A stretch of 64,000 nt of DNA from positions 427,612-491,611 of the forward strand of contig NC_006569.1 of the NCBI RefSeq assembly GCF_000011965.2, read 5' to 3'. The notes below the pieces were generated by a model that had not been told where the DNA came from, did no database searches, and worked only from the letters and a program-made list of their open reading frames with translations. Origin of the DNA: Ruegeria pomeroyi DSS-3 (GTDB lineage Bacteria; Pseudomonadota; Alphaproteobacteria; Rhodobacterales; Rhodobacteraceae). The stretch's first letter is position 1; each line of letters starts with the position of its first letter. Below, piece by piece: positions 8,665 through 17,298 of this stretch. Position numbers and translations under genes: made by a program.

Positions 8665-10737
8665 GTGAAGGACCAGAGCTCTGCCAGTGCGGCCCTGAAT
8701 GCGTTGCTGGCACCCAAAAGCATCGCTCTTGTCGGTGTCTCGGATCGCGCGGAGTCATACGGTCGTGCGCTGGACCGTATGGTGAGCGAAGGCGGGTTTG
8801 CCGGCCGGGTCATGCGGGTCAATCCCCGGCTGGCGGCGCAGTCGCAAGGCCGGATCGCCGCCAGCCTGGACGAGCTTCCGGAACCTCCTGAACATGTGGT
8901 CCTCTCGGTGGCCACCGCGCGGGTCGAGGCGGCCGTGGACGCGGCGCTGGCTGCGGGGGCGCGTGCGCTGACGGTGTTTTCGGCCTGCCCCGACGCCGCG
9001 ATGCGAGAGCGTATCGGCGACAAGGTTCGGGCGGCGGGCGCGGCGCTGTGCGGGCCCAACAGCATGGGGTTTCACAACATCACCCTGGGCCTCAGGGTCA
9101 CGCCGTTTCCGGTGCCGCTCGACCTCAGGGCGGGAGGGGTGGGATTGATCGCGCAATCCGGCTCGATCCTGGGGGCGCTGATGAACAACGACCGGCGGCT
9201 GCGCTTTTCGCAGGCGGTCAGCACCGGGTCCGAGACCGTCACCACCGCGGCCGACTACCTGCGCTGGATGGTCGACCAGCCGGAAACCCGGGTGGTCGGT
9301 CTGTTCCTGGAAACCGTGCGCGACCCGCAAGGGTTCATCGCGGCGATGGAGGCGGCGGCCGCCCGCGACATCGCGGTGGTGATCCTCAAGGTCGGCCGCT
9401 CGGCCCTGAGCGCGCGCATGGCGATCTCGCATACCGGCGCGCTGGTGGGCGATGACGCGGTGTTGCGCGCGCTGGTGCATCGACTGGGCGGGCACATGGC
9501 GGGCTCGCTCGACGAGATGGCGGCGATGCTGGCGCTGTTTGCACAGGGTCGGCGGGCAACCGCCCCCGGCATCGCCTCGATCCACGATTCCGGTGGCGAG
9601 CGCGAATTGATGGCCGACATGGCCGAGGATCACCGCCTTGACTATGCAGCGCTTTCGCCCGCCACCACGGCGGCGATCCAGGCGGTGCTCGAACCCGGTA
9701 TCGCGGCGGAGAACCCGCTTGACGCCTGGGGCACCGGGCAGGGCGCGCGCGAGACCTATACGCGCGCGCTCGCCGCGATGATGGCGGACGCGCGTGTGGG
9801 CACCGGGCTATACGTGCTGAACTGGCGCGGTAACTATTATCTGCACGAGATGCACGCCCAGGCACTGGGTGACGCCTTTGGCCAGACCGAAAAACCGCTG
9901 GCGGCTGTCTCGAATTTCTCGCGCAGCGATGACGCGATGCTGGCCGGGCGGTTCGCCGATCTGGGCATCCCTCTGATCAGCGGCATGCAGAACGCCATGG
10001 CCGCGGTGCGCGCGTTGCATGATCACGGCCCGGTGTCGCGGTTTCGCGCGCCCGAACCGCCGCACCCGCGCGCGCAATACTGGCGCGACGTGCTGGGTGG
10101 CCGGGACTGGATCGGCGAAGCCGAAGGTCTTGCGCTGTTTGCCGATTTCGGCATCGAGAGCCCGTCACATGCGTTGGTTGGCACTCGGGAAGAGGCTTTT
10201 TTGGCCGCAGAGCGGATTGGCGGGCCTGTGGTTCTGAAAACCGCGCAGCCAGGGCTTTCGCACAAATCGGACAGCGGTGGGGTCAAGATCGGCCTGGCAA
10301 CGCCCCAGGCCGTCGCCGAGGCTTTTGACGATCTGGCGGCTCGTTTTCAGGGAGACATCCTTGTGGCCGAAATGGTGGCGCCGGGGGCCGAATGGTCAAT
10401 GGGTGCGATCAACGATCCCGATTTTGGCCCGGCGGTGCGCATCGCTCCGGGTGGCATATTTGTGGACCTGATTGACGAACACGTTCTTCTGATAGCGCCG
10501 TTTTCGGCAGCCGAGGCCGCTGCTGCCATCGACAAGTTGCGGGCCGGGAAACTGTTGGCGGGTTTGCGGGGGCGCCCGACCCTTGCCGCGTCGCAATTGG
10601 CGCATGCCGCGGCTGCCCTTTCCCGGCTCGCCTGGGATTTGCGTGATACCCTGGCCGAGGTCGAGATCAATCCGATCATCGTGAATACCCAAGGCGCAAT
10701 GGCCGTCGATGCTGTTATCCGTGCCCATCCGTCATGA
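8665..10737 (+). CDS. Acyl-CoA synthetase, ADP/NDP-forming (acetate-CoA ligase type)
   Basis: 690 residues, starting at GTG 8665 after an AAGG stretch. Domains in order: CoA-binding Rossmann domain (KSIALVGVSDRAESYGRALDRM), succinyl-CoA-ligase-like domain (GLIAQSGSILGALM), a domain with the IHDSGGERELMADMAEDH segment, and a C-terminal ATP-grasp domain (GGPVVLKTAQPGLSHKSDSGGVKIGL). This single-chain alpha-beta fusion converts an acyl-CoA plus ADP and phosphate to acid plus ATP, or the reverse. Related proteins in proteobacteria also include pimeloyl- or feruloyl-CoA synthetase-like enzymes, so the acyl substrate is open. Confidence 0.85.
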   Translation: MKDQSSASAALNALLAPKSIALVGVSDRAESYGRALDRMVSEGGFAGRVMRVNPRLAAQSQGRIAASLDELPEPPEHVVLSVATARVEAAVDAALAAGARALTVFSACPDAAMRERIGDKVRAAGAALCGPNSMGFHNITLGLRVTPFPVPLDLRAGGVGLIAQSGSILGALMNNDRRLRFSQAVSTGSETVTTAADYLRWMVDQPETRVVGLFLETVRDPQGFIAAMEAAAARDIAVVILKVGRSALSARMAISHTGALVGDDAVLRALVHRLGGHMAGSLDEMAAMLALFAQGRRATAPGIASIHDSGGERELMADMAEDHRLDYAALSPATTAAIQAVLEPGIAAENPLDAWGTGQGARETYTRALAAMMADARVGTGLYVLNWRGNYYLHEMHAQALGDAFGQTEKPLAAVSNFSRSDDAMLAGRFADLGIPLISGMQNAMAAVRALHDHGPVSRFRAPEPPHPRAQYWRDVLGGRDWIGEAEGLALFADFGIESPSHALVGTREEAFLAAERIGGPVVLKTAQPGLSHKSDSGGVKIGLATPQAVAEAFDDLAARFQGDILVAEMVAPGAEWSMGAINDPDFGPAVRIAPGGIFVDLIDEHVLLIAPFSAAEAAAAIDKLRAGKLLAGLRGRPTLAASQLAHAAAALSRLAWDLRDTLAEVEINPIIVNTQGAMAVDAVIRAHPS

Positions 10738-10957
10738 GGTGCAAGCAGAACCGCCTTGGGTCTTTCCGCTCACCTGTAGAAATCTTGTCGGGGTATGGCC
10801 GGTGTTGCCGAACAGGGTCAGCCGCGGCGCAGGGTCCGGCGGCGCTTGTTCGAGGTGGCGATTTAGCACGGCGCAGCTGACCCGGGCCAAGACCGCATCG
10901 ACATTCCGACCTGCCTGAGAGATCATTGCCGCGAAGTTACAGACAGTATTCTGGCAT

Positions 10958-11395
10958 ATGTACACAATTGGAACCCTCGCCCGCAGAACCGGCACCAAGG
11001 TGCAGACCATCCGCTATTACGAGCAGATCGGACTGATGCCCGAGGCCGGGCGCACCTCGGGCGGTCAGCGCCGCTATGACGAGGCCGCGCTGGACCGGCT
11101 GGCCTTTATCCGGCACGGGCGGCAGCTGGGCTTTGGGCTGGATGCGATCCGCGAGCTTCTGGCGTTGAACGACCAGCCGGGGCAAAGCTGCTCGGCCTCG
11201 GATTCCATCGCCCGGCGGCAATTGGCGCAGGTGCAGCAGCGGCTGGCCCGGCTACGCGCGCTGGAGGCCGAGTTGCAGCGGATGATCGACAGTTGCGACG
11301 GCCATCGTGGCAGCGATTGCCGTGTGCTCGAAGTGTTGCGCGACCATTCCGAATGCCTGACCGATCACGGCTCGGAGGCCCCGGTTCAGTCGTAG
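10958..11395 (+). CDS. MerR-family regulator, metal-sensor-like
   Basis: 145 residues. The N-terminal MerR HTH reads YTIGTLARRTGTKVQTIRYYEQIGL, then a dimerisation coiled coil. Cysteines at about 78, 113, 121 and 133 sit where ZntR/CadR/MerR-type sensors bind thiophilic metals, within a DCRVLEVLRDHSEC tail. A metal or redox signal is therefore likely but the specific metal is not. No efflux pump or metal ATPase lies next to it; the gene overlaps the convergent sulfatase-family gene by 10 bp. The 220 nt upstream contain no gene I can support. Confidence 0.8.
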   Translation: MYTIGTLARRTGTKVQTIRYYEQIGLMPEAGRTSGGQRRYDEAALDRLAFIRHGRQLGFGLDAIRELLALNDQPGQSCSASDSIARRQLAQVQQRLARLRALEAELQRMIDSCDGHRGSDCRVLEVLRDHSECLTDHGSEAPVQS

Positions 11396-12912
11396 CGCCG
11401 CTGCGTCCGGGCCCCCTCGTGGGTGATCGAGCACAGGGACAGCGTGTGGTCCATGTTGCGCATCCGGTGGCGCAGCATCTGCCGGGACAGCCGCGCCAGA
11501 TCCGCCGCATGGGCAGGGTCGCCCGCCACATTGCGGAACTCGCCCTCGCCTTGATGGTCGAACAGCATCGGCGGCAGGTCGGCGGCGAATTCGACTAGGG
11601 TGAAACGCGCATCGCGCAGGATCGCCACCGCGCCCGCGCTGGGGCCAAAGCCGAACTCCTGCTGCCAGAGCGTCGGGTCCAGCGGTTCCGAGATATCCAG
11701 CTCGGAAAAGGAGTACTGACGCCAATCGGAGGGCGCCTCGCCCGTCAGGAAGGGCCTGAGCGAGCGGCCATCCACCGCATTCGGGATCTCTTGCCCGACC
11801 CAGTCGAGAATGGTGGGCATCAGGTCGATCGACTCGGTCGGGGCCTCGACCACATGGCCCGGCTTGCAGCCCGGCGCGCGGATGATCAGCGGTGTGTGAT
11901 AGGCGGCATCATAGACCGTCATCTTGCCCCAGCTGTGGCGGTCGCCCAGCATCTCGCCATGATCGGCGGTGACCACGATCAGCGTGTCGTCATACTGGCC
12001 GGTCTCTTTCAGATGCGCGATCACCCGGCCGATATGGGTGTCGACCTCGGTCGCAAGGCCCAGATAGACCGCGCGCAGGGTCTGGATGGTCTCGTCGGTG
12101 GGCTCCAGATCCGGGAAGCCCAGCACGAAACTGGCCGGGCTGGAATAGCGGGTGGCGGGGCCGAAGAAAGGGTGTTCTGCGGTCTCGTCGTCGCGCCCCG
12201 GTAACCGCGCGGGCAGCGGCAACTTGGCGGGATCGTACATGGTGTTATAGGGCGCGGGCGCCACCAGCGGCGGATGCGGCCGGATATAGGTGAGATGCGC
12301 GAACCAGTTCTGCCCGGCCCAGGCGGGCATGTTGGCCAGGAACTGATCGGTCAGAAAGGCGGTATCGCTGTCCTCGGCCCGGTACATCGCGGGCCCGTTC
12401 AGGCGCGGGGTGCCGTCCGCATCGGGGCGGGGCACATAGACCTGGGCGTAATCGTCAAAGGCATAGCCGCGGTTCTTCAGATGCGATTGCCAGGGATAGG
12501 ACATCTCCAGCCGCATCTCGGTCACCTCGTGAAACCCGCGCATCGGGAATTCATAGGTCTTGAGCGCCGGGTCGTTCGCGTCATAGGCGCGCGGATCCTG
12601 CGAGGTGTCGGTATAGCCGAAGAGCAGCGGCAGATAGCCCGCCTTGCGCATCTCGGTCGCGATGTTGGGCGTGTCGTGGCGCAGCGGGGTGCCGTTGCGG
12701 ACCGAGCGGTGATTCATCGCGTATTGCCCGGTCAGGATCGAGGCACGCGACGGCCCGCAGGGGTTGGTCACGGAATAGTGCCGGCGAAAGCTGACCGCGT
12801 CTTGGGCCAGCGCCCGCAGATGCGGCAGCTCGACATGATCCGCCAGCGCCCCCCACAGGCAATCGGCCCGCAACTGGTCGATGATGATGAAGAGAACGTT
12901 GCTTTGCCTGCC
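11386..12912 (-). CDS. Phosphonate monoester hydrolase / sulfatase-family enzyme
   Basis: 508 residues. The formylglycine signature CGPSRASILTG starts at Cys53, preceded by VLFIIIDQLRAD, whose Asp binds the metal. Segments NHRSVRN, RPHPPLVAPAPYNTMY and VTADHGEMLGDRHSWGK match the phosphonate monoester hydrolase/phosphodiesterase branch of the arylsulfatase superfamily more closely than choline sulfatases, as far as I can judge by eye. It would hydrolyse phosphonate or phosphate diesters, possibly sulfate esters, after Cys-to-formylglycine maturation. ATG 12912 was chosen because it starts immediately before the first strand. No signal peptide is seen, so it is probably cytoplasmic. Confidence 0.83.
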   Translation of the reverse strand, partial: GRQSNVLFIIIDQLRADCLWGALADHVELPHLRALAQDAVSFRRHYSVTNPCGPSRASILTGQYAMNHRSVRNGTPLRHDTPNIATEMRKAGYLPLLFGYTDTSQDPRAYDANDPALKTYEFPMRGFHEVTEMRLEMSYPWQSHLKNRGYAFDDYAQVYVPRPDADGTPRLNGPAMYRAEDSDTAFLTDQFLANMPAWAGQNWFAHLTYIRPHPPLVAPAPYNTMYDPAKLPLPARLPGRDDETAEHPFFGPATRYSSPASFVLGFPDLEPTDETIQTLRAVYLGLATEVDTHIGRVIAHLKETGQYDDTLIVVTADHGEMLGDRHSWGKMTVYDAAYHTPLIIRAPGCKPGHVVEAPTESIDLMPTILDWVGQEIPNAVDGRSLRPFLTGEAPSDWRQYSFSELDISEPLDPTLWQQEFGFGPSAGAVAILRDARFTLVEFAADLPPMLFDHQGEGEFRNVAGDPAHAADLARLSRQMLRHRMRNMDHTLSLCSITHEGARTQRRYD

Positions 12913-13205
12913 CATTTTCCCGACCCGCCGGATGCTGTTTGCCAAGGGGTAGCCAAGTCGCCACCCCCTGTCCAGCAAATGGCCGGGTCGGTGCGATTAA
13001 CCATTTGGTAGCAACAGTGATCCAGAGCACACTGTGTAACTCTCCTTTTGCGGTATTACCTGACGTCAAATTCTATCTGAGCTGGCGACCTCGCTCCGAT
13101 GGCCCGGCCCAGACCCAATGGTGCCACGCGTTATGTCGCGAGGCCGGTGCCCAAGTTCTTGCCGGTCGCCTTGGCCGGCTTCGCTCGTAACGATGTCAGG
13201 CCGCC
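12913..13205. other. Gene-free divergent region before the R-body locus
   Basis: 293 bp between the sulfatase-family gene and the Crp/Fnr regulator, which are divergently transcribed. It is more AT-rich in its middle (about 13000-13075) than the flanks and holds a TGACGTCA palindrome at 13061-13068. No convincing ORF, RNA gene or Fnr-type TTGAT-N4-ATCAA box is seen. Confidence 0.5.
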
Positions 13206-13916
13206 ATGTCCTCTGCCCGAAGCGAGATTCGCAGCGACCTGATCCGCCGGGTGCTGAAGCGGGTGCCGCTGTTTGCCGGGCTGGGCGCCGGAGAGCTGGC
13301 CGCGCTGGCCCGCCAATGTGATCTGCGGGCTTATGAAAAGGCGCAGATGGTCTATGCCGAGGGCGAGGCGGCGCGCTCGGCCTATGTGATCATGTACGGC
13401 CAGATCGATTCGATCTGGTACGACAAGACCGGGCGCGAGGTGATTTTTGAGACCCGCACGCGGTATGATCTACTGGGTCTGCACGAGGTGGCCGATGGCC
13501 GGGGGCGCCCGGCGACCTCGGTCTGTGCCAGCCGCGCGGCGCTGGTGCATATCCCGCCGGGGGCAAGCCGCCGCCTGCTGGATCATCCCGGGGTGCAGGC
13601 GGCGCTGGCGCGCAACGCCCGCGATGAGTTGCGCAACCTGCGCGACAGCTATCGACGCGCGGTGCTGTTCGATCTGGAAACCCGGCTGGCCCATTACCTG
13701 CTGGCACAGGCCGATCCCGGCCGCGGGCGGCCGCATCAGCTGCGGATCGAGGAGAACCAGCTACGCATCGCGGCCAAGGTGCAGGCGAGCCGAACGCGGG
13801 TCAACACGACCATCCGCAAATGGCGCGAATCCGGCGATATCGCGGTCAAGGACGGGGCCATCCTGCTGGAGAGGACCTCGCGCCTGTGGGACCGGTTCGG
13901 ACCGGATCAGAGCTAG
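13206..13916 (+). CDS. Crp/Fnr-family transcriptional regulator at the R-body locus
   Basis: 236 residues. It has an N-terminal cyclic-nucleotide-binding fold (LKRVPLFAGLGAGELAALARQCDLRAYEKAQMVYAEGE) and a C-terminal Crp-type HTH (LRIAAKVQASRTRVNTTIRKWRESGDI). No N-terminal FNR-type cysteine cluster is visible, so an iron-sulfur oxygen sensor is unlikely. It is followed after 105 nt by a sigma-factor gene and the reb genes. Regulators of this family are known near Reb loci, so it probably controls R-body expression. A palindrome at 13949-13966 is a candidate binding site. Confidence 0.85.
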   Translation: MSSARSEIRSDLIRRVLKRVPLFAGLGAGELAALARQCDLRAYEKAQMVYAEGEAARSAYVIMYGQIDSIWYDKTGREVIFETRTRYDLLGLHEVADGRGRPATSVCASRAALVHIPPGASRRLLDHPGVQAALARNARDELRNLRDSYRRAVLFDLETRLAHYLLAQADPGRGRPHQLRIEENQLRIAAKVQASRTRVNTTIRKWRESGDIAVKDGAILLERTSRLWDRFGPDQS

Positions 13917-13920
13917 GACC

Positions 13921-13939
13921 ATCCCCTCGACCAGGGGAT
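13921..13939 (+). terminator. Small hairpin after Crp/Fnr gene
   Basis: ATCCCCT / AGGGGAT arms of 7 bp with a CGACC loop, starting four bases after the regulator's stop codon. No T-run follows, so it may be an attenuator or Rho-dependent end rather than a strong intrinsic terminator. Confidence 0.4.
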
Positions 13940-13948
13940 CCGCCGCTG

Positions 13949-13966
13949 CTGTTACGCGTGTAACAG
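13949..13966. promoter_or_regulatory. Palindrome upstream of sigma gene, candidate Crp/Fnr-family operator
   Basis: CTGTTAC-GCGT-GTAACAG: two perfect 7-bp arms around four central bases, lying 55 nt before the sigma-factor ATG. Size and geometry fit a Crp/Fnr dimer site (half-sites separated by four central bases), and the regulator gene is immediately upstream. The assignment is inference. Confidence 0.5.
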
Positions 13967-14021
13967 ACAGGCGGCCGGGCAGGGCCAAAGCTGACTTCAT
14001 GCAACCCTGGGGGGAATCAGC

Positions 14022-14660
14022 ATGAACCAGTACAGTACGATCGCCGGCCCGTTTCACGCCATCCACACGCCCGAGGAATTCGGCCGGGCCTGGCGTCAGC
14101 ACCATCCCGAACTGATGCGCCGCGCCTGCCGGCTGGCACAGGGCAATCCGGTTCTGGGCGAGGCCTTTCTGGCCCGCACCACCCTGCGCATCCTGGAATA
14201 CCTGCGCAGCTCGGACCAGCCGATCGACAATTTCCAGGCCTTTTTTGCGGTTTCGCTGCGCAACACCGCTCAGGATCACTGGCGCCGCTATCGGCGCGAC
14301 ATGTCGATCATGGCCGAGCTTGGCTTTCACCAGGCGCGTGCCGAGGACCCGGACGCCACCCTGCGCCGGGTGATCGCGCGCCAGGATCTGGACACGCTTT
14401 GCGCGGCCCTGTCGCGGATGTCATGTGATCAGGCGCGGCTGGTGCGGCTGCGGGTCTTCGAAAGTCTGCCCTATGGCGAAATCGCGCGACGGTTGCAAAT
14501 CTCCGAGCCGCTGGCCCGCAAGCGGATGCAGGTCGCACGCAACGCGCTGCGCCAGCAGATCGAGGCAGGAAAATCCTGTCTGTCGCGTCACGAACCCGGA
14601 TTTGCCGCGTCTATTCCCGCAAAAGCACATCAATCCCTAGGAGGCACCCATGGCCAATGA
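14022..14660 (+). CDS. ECF-like RNA polymerase sigma factor of the R-body locus
   Basis: 212 residues. A sigma-2-like region lies around residues 20-90 (AWRQHHPELMRRACRLAQGNP, then FQAFFAVSLRNTAQDHWRRYRRD), and a sigma-4 HTH around 125-175 (LCAALSRMSCDQARLVRLRVFESLPYGEIARRLQISEPLARKRMQVARNAL). GGGGGA precedes the ATG. Its 3' end overlaps the first rebB by 11 bp and contains the first TCACGAA-N10-SCGCGTC element. Sigma-like regulators beside Reb genes have been noted in genome surveys; here it probably directs reb transcription (inference). A basic, Ala/His-rich tail of about 30 residues follows sigma-4. No anti-sigma gene is adjacent. Confidence 0.8.
   Translation: MNQYSTIAGPFHAIHTPEEFGRAWRQHHPELMRRACRLAQGNPVLGEAFLARTTLRILEYLRSSDQPIDNFQAFFAVSLRNTAQDHWRRYRRDMSIMAELGFHQARAEDPDATLRRVIARQDLDTLCAALSRMSCDQARLVRLRVFESLPYGEIARRLQISEPLARKRMQVARNALRQQIEAGKSCLSRHEPGFAASIPAKAHQSLGGTHGQ
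14588..14611 (+). promoter_or_regulatory. Reb promoter-like element 1 (TCACGAA-N10-CCGCGTC)
   Basis: TCACGAA at 14588-14594 and CCGCGTC at 14605-14611, inside the 3' end of the sigma gene, ending 38 nt before the start codon of the first rebB. The same bipartite element recurs before two other units of this locus with the same internal spacing. Candidate promoter or activator site. Confidence 0.5.
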
Positions 14661-14949
14661 CGGTTCCGGTACGCCGGTGAATTCGCAGATCACCGACGCG
14701 GTGACCCAGAGCAATGTCGAGGTCGTTGCGATCTCTCCCGCACAGTCGATGGGGATGCTCTATCAGATGGCAACCCATTCGGCGGGCCTGTCCCTGCAGA
14801 ACTCGGTCTCCAGCCAGCAGAACCTAAACCAGATCGCCAATGCGGTGGTCGCCACGGCGGTGCGCGAGATCCTCAGCATCGGCAGCGGTGGTGGAGGCGG
14901 TGGCGGAGGCGGCGGCGCCTCGGGCGGCGGCAAGCCCAAGAGCGATTGA
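14650..14949 (+). CDS. RebB-family R-body protein, glycine-rich tail variant
   Basis: 99 residues. The core NSQITDAVTQSNVEVV followed by MGMLYQMATHSAGLSLQNSV is the RebB family pattern; R-body proteins polymerise into ribbons that coil and extend. The C-terminus differs from its two paralogues downstream: it carries a run of ten glycines and a GGGKPKSD end in place of the IYSLDTTA segment. Start at ATG 14650 after TAGGAGG. It overlaps the sigma gene end. It may be a structural or assembly subunit; in the characterised Caedibacter system small Reb proteins of similar size are all needed. Confidence 0.85.
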   Translation: MANDGSGTPVNSQITDAVTQSNVEVVAISPAQSMGMLYQMATHSAGLSLQNSVSSQQNLNQIANAVVATAVREILSIGSGGGGGGGGGGASGGGKPKSD

Positions 14950-14988
14950 TGAAAGCTTTGGCAGATGTGGTCCTTTCTGGAGAAAATC

Positions 14989-15801
14989 ATGCCCCAAAAG
15001 ACATCCGAACTCACGGGCACCGTGGACCCGGCCGCGCAGCTGGAAGAGGCGATTTCCGAGGTTGGTCACGAGATCCTCGCCAGTGTCGAGGGCAAGGCCG
15101 AGGGCGCCATCGAAACGGCCACCACCAAGGCCGAGGCCAAGATCGCCTCGGTCGAGGATGAGATCACCAAGGGAGAGACCCTGGTCAACGCGGCCGAGGC
15201 GGCGGCCTTTGATCACAAGCCCGGTGGAACCGCGCCACAGGCTCAGACACAGACCCAGACTCGGGCCATGAGCGAAGTGGCACTGCCGCCATCGACGCGT
15301 CAGGCCTATCGCGAGCTGGCCTTTGGCGCGCCGCCCACCGCTCCGGCAGGGGGCGAGGCTGGTGGGCCGCCTATCGGGCCGGTGCCCAAGGGCCCGGTCG
15401 ATACTTCGGCGCTGGATCCGGCGGTGGTGCAATCGGTGGAATTCCAGAACCAGGAGATCAAGGATTACGCCCCCACGATGATCGTGACCCCGCCCGACCA
15501 GATGATCGGGCAGGCGGCGGGGCTCGCCGCGCAATCGGCGGCGCAGTATTTCGACAGCGTGACCAAGCTGGTGATGGCCAGCCAGTCGGTGATGCTCAAG
15601 AAGATGTCCGAGGATCTGGTGGCCGGCGAGATCGCCACCGCCGCCGAGGACGGTCTGATCATCGCCGAAACCGAACTGCTGCTGGCCGGTGCCATGGCCG
15701 TGGCCGCCGCGGGTGGCGCGATGGAGGCCGCCTCGGCCAGTTTCGGCATCTCGAAAATCAACGAAAGCGTCCAGGCCCGCCAGGCGCAGGCCCGCAAATG
15801 A
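14989..15801 (+). CDS. R-body locus accessory protein, Ala-rich helical
   Basis: 270 residues, no name recognised. Start at ATG 14989 was preferred to 14965 because TGGAGA precedes it. The N-terminal third (about 15-75) is acidic and Ala/Glu-rich, helical in character; the centre (80-145) is Gln/Thr/Pro/Gly-rich and probably disordered. The last 110 residues (from about VTPPDQMIGQAAGLAAQSAA) are helical with small residues and NxQS patterns loosely reminiscent of RebB repeats. It lies between rebB and the 463-residue gene in one tight operon, so a role in R-body assembly is likely by context only. Confidence 0.7.
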   Translation: MPQKTSELTGTVDPAAQLEEAISEVGHEILASVEGKAEGAIETATTKAEAKIASVEDEITKGETLVNAAEAAAFDHKPGGTAPQAQTQTQTRAMSEVALPPSTRQAYRELAFGAPPTAPAGGEAGGPPIGPVPKGPVDTSALDPAVVQSVEFQNQEIKDYAPTMIVTPPDQMIGQAAGLAAQSAAQYFDSVTKLVMASQSVMLKKMSEDLVAGEIATAAEDGLIIAETELLLAGAMAVAAAGGAMEAASASFGISKINESVQARQAQARK

Positions 15802-15827
15802 ACCGCATGTCAGAGCGAGGTTGACCC

Positions 15828-17219
15828 ATGCCACTTGTCCCCCAACCGCAGAATGCCCGCTGGCTGACCGGCGATGCCGTCGAAGGCGCAAAGGGGCTGA
15901 TCCGCGAGACCGACGCCACCTATCTGATGAAGATCCTGCTGCGCGCCTTTGGCAATGGCGGCCCGATGGATGCGGTGGCCGCCACCTTGCAGACCCTGTG
16001 CGATCAGGCCCGCAGCACGGTCGACCAGCTGAATATCGACGCGCCGCTCACGGTGGGCGATGACTCGATCTGGTCGGGCTATAACCCGGATGGGCATGGC
16101 GAATTCGAACTGAACATCCGGCTGCTGGCGACGCTGCATGTGCGCTACAACAATACTCTGACCAATCCGCTGGCCATCGGCGATGTGTGTCGCGCCTGCG
16201 CCGACATGATCTCGGCCGCGCCGCGCCATCCGAACACCGCCCCCGGCCTGGCCCCGATCGCGCAGCTGTTGCACCAGTTGCAGAACGCGCAGGCCTTTAA
16301 CAAGACCACCAACCGGGTGCGGGTGAAACGGCGCGATATCCTTGACCAGATGCCAGGCGTCGGCGGCACCCAATGGTATCTCCCGCCCGAGGATGTGCTG
16401 GGCAATATCGACCGGCTGCTGGGATATTACGAGACCGGAGATATCTCGGGCACCACCACCGACGGGCTGGGGGTGCTGGCGATGCTGTCCACTGTGAATG
16501 TCGCCGCGATCGGCACGCTTGACCAGATCAAGCAACAGCTGGCTGCGATGGTCAACAACGGGCTCGCCTTTACCAGCTTTGCCGGGATGGTGGTGCAGAT
16601 GCACCATTCGCTGCCCGAATGCATGATGGCGATCAACCTGATGCCGCGCGATCTGGGCGTCGACAACTCGGCGATCACGCAGATCTATTCGCCCTTTCTG
16701 ACCAATACCGGGTTGGGCGATATCAACAACGTCTACAATGAATGGCGCCAGGCGCGGTACACCGCCCTGGGTGGCGCCGGCCAGGTTCCGGACAATGCCA
16801 CGCAGATGCTGATCGTGGTACAGGACATCTTTCAGATGCCCAACCGCGCCACCGCCGCCCATGAGGTGGCGCTGATCCTGCCGGTGACCGCGCAGGGAAT
16901 GACGAACAACGCCTTTGTGTTCGGCAGCAATTTCTACAACTGGATCGTCGGCGCGCTCAACACCGCCAATCCGGGCCCCGCGATCACGCTGGAGAAGCTG
17001 TCGAGCGCCGTGTTCGACCAATGGTTCGGCCCCGATTTCAACCCCGCGATCGTGAACCCGCAATTCGGCCCCGAAGTGGTGGCCTGCGTCGAGCAAGGCA
17101 TGGCGCTGCCGCGCAACCAGTTGCAGAACGCGGGCCAGTATCGCCAGATCGTGGCCCCCTTTGTCGGGCAGGCCGAGTATGGCCAGGTCGAGCCGGCGCA
17201 GGTCGGCAATCTGAACTGA
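15828..17219 (+). CDS. R-body locus conserved-type protein of unknown function, 463 aa
   Basis: 463 residues, the largest gene of the locus. No signal peptide, membrane segment or nucleotide-binding motif is apparent. It is a well-behaved globular sequence: an N-terminal part with GGPMDAVAATLQTLCDQARSTVDQ, a middle YLPPEDVLGNIDRLLGYYETGD, and a C-terminal FVFGSNFYNWIVGALNTANPG. GAGG precedes the ATG, 26 nt after the previous stop. Position inside the Reb operon suggests a function in R-body production or packing, but nothing in the sequence names it. Confidence 0.72.
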   Translation: MPLVPQPQNARWLTGDAVEGAKGLIRETDATYLMKILLRAFGNGGPMDAVAATLQTLCDQARSTVDQLNIDAPLTVGDDSIWSGYNPDGHGEFELNIRLLATLHVRYNNTLTNPLAIGDVCRACADMISAAPRHPNTAPGLAPIAQLLHQLQNAQAFNKTTNRVRVKRRDILDQMPGVGGTQWYLPPEDVLGNIDRLLGYYETGDISGTTTDGLGVLAMLSTVNVAAIGTLDQIKQQLAAMVNNGLAFTSFAGMVVQMHHSLPECMMAINLMPRDLGVDNSAITQIYSPFLTNTGLGDINNVYNEWRQARYTALGGAGQVPDNATQMLIVVQDIFQMPNRATAAHEVALILPVTAQGMTNNAFVFGSNFYNWIVGALNTANPGPAITLEKLSSAVFDQWFGPDFNPAIVNPQFGPEVVACVEQGMALPRNQLQNAGQYRQIVAPFVGQAEYGQVEPAQVGNLN

Positions 17220-17238
17220 CGGATGCGCGGTGCCTGCG

Positions 17239-17262
17239 TCACGAACCGCCGCGCCGCGCGTC
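17239..17262 (+). promoter_or_regulatory. Reb promoter-like element 3 (TCACGAA-N10-GCGCGTC)
   Basis: TCACGAA at 17239-17245 and GCGCGTC at 17256-17262 in the 79-nt gap before the 100-residue gene, ending 36 nt before its ATG. It matches elements 1 and 2 in both half-motifs and in the 10-nt spacing, with one substitution (C to G) at the first base of the second half. Confidence 0.45.
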
Positions 17263-17298
17263 TTCCTAGTAACACACCCTGAGCCGCTGGAGAGAGCC

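Noticed and set aside
10738..10957. Short frames in the gap before the MerR gene as a possible gene remnant
   Set aside because: No start, SD or recognisable family, and the peptide patterns are not convincing on either strand.
13061..13068. TGACGTCA palindrome, also at 48205-48212, as a shared operator
   Set aside because: An 8-bp palindrome found twice in 64 kb, next to unrelated genes, is too weak to interpret.
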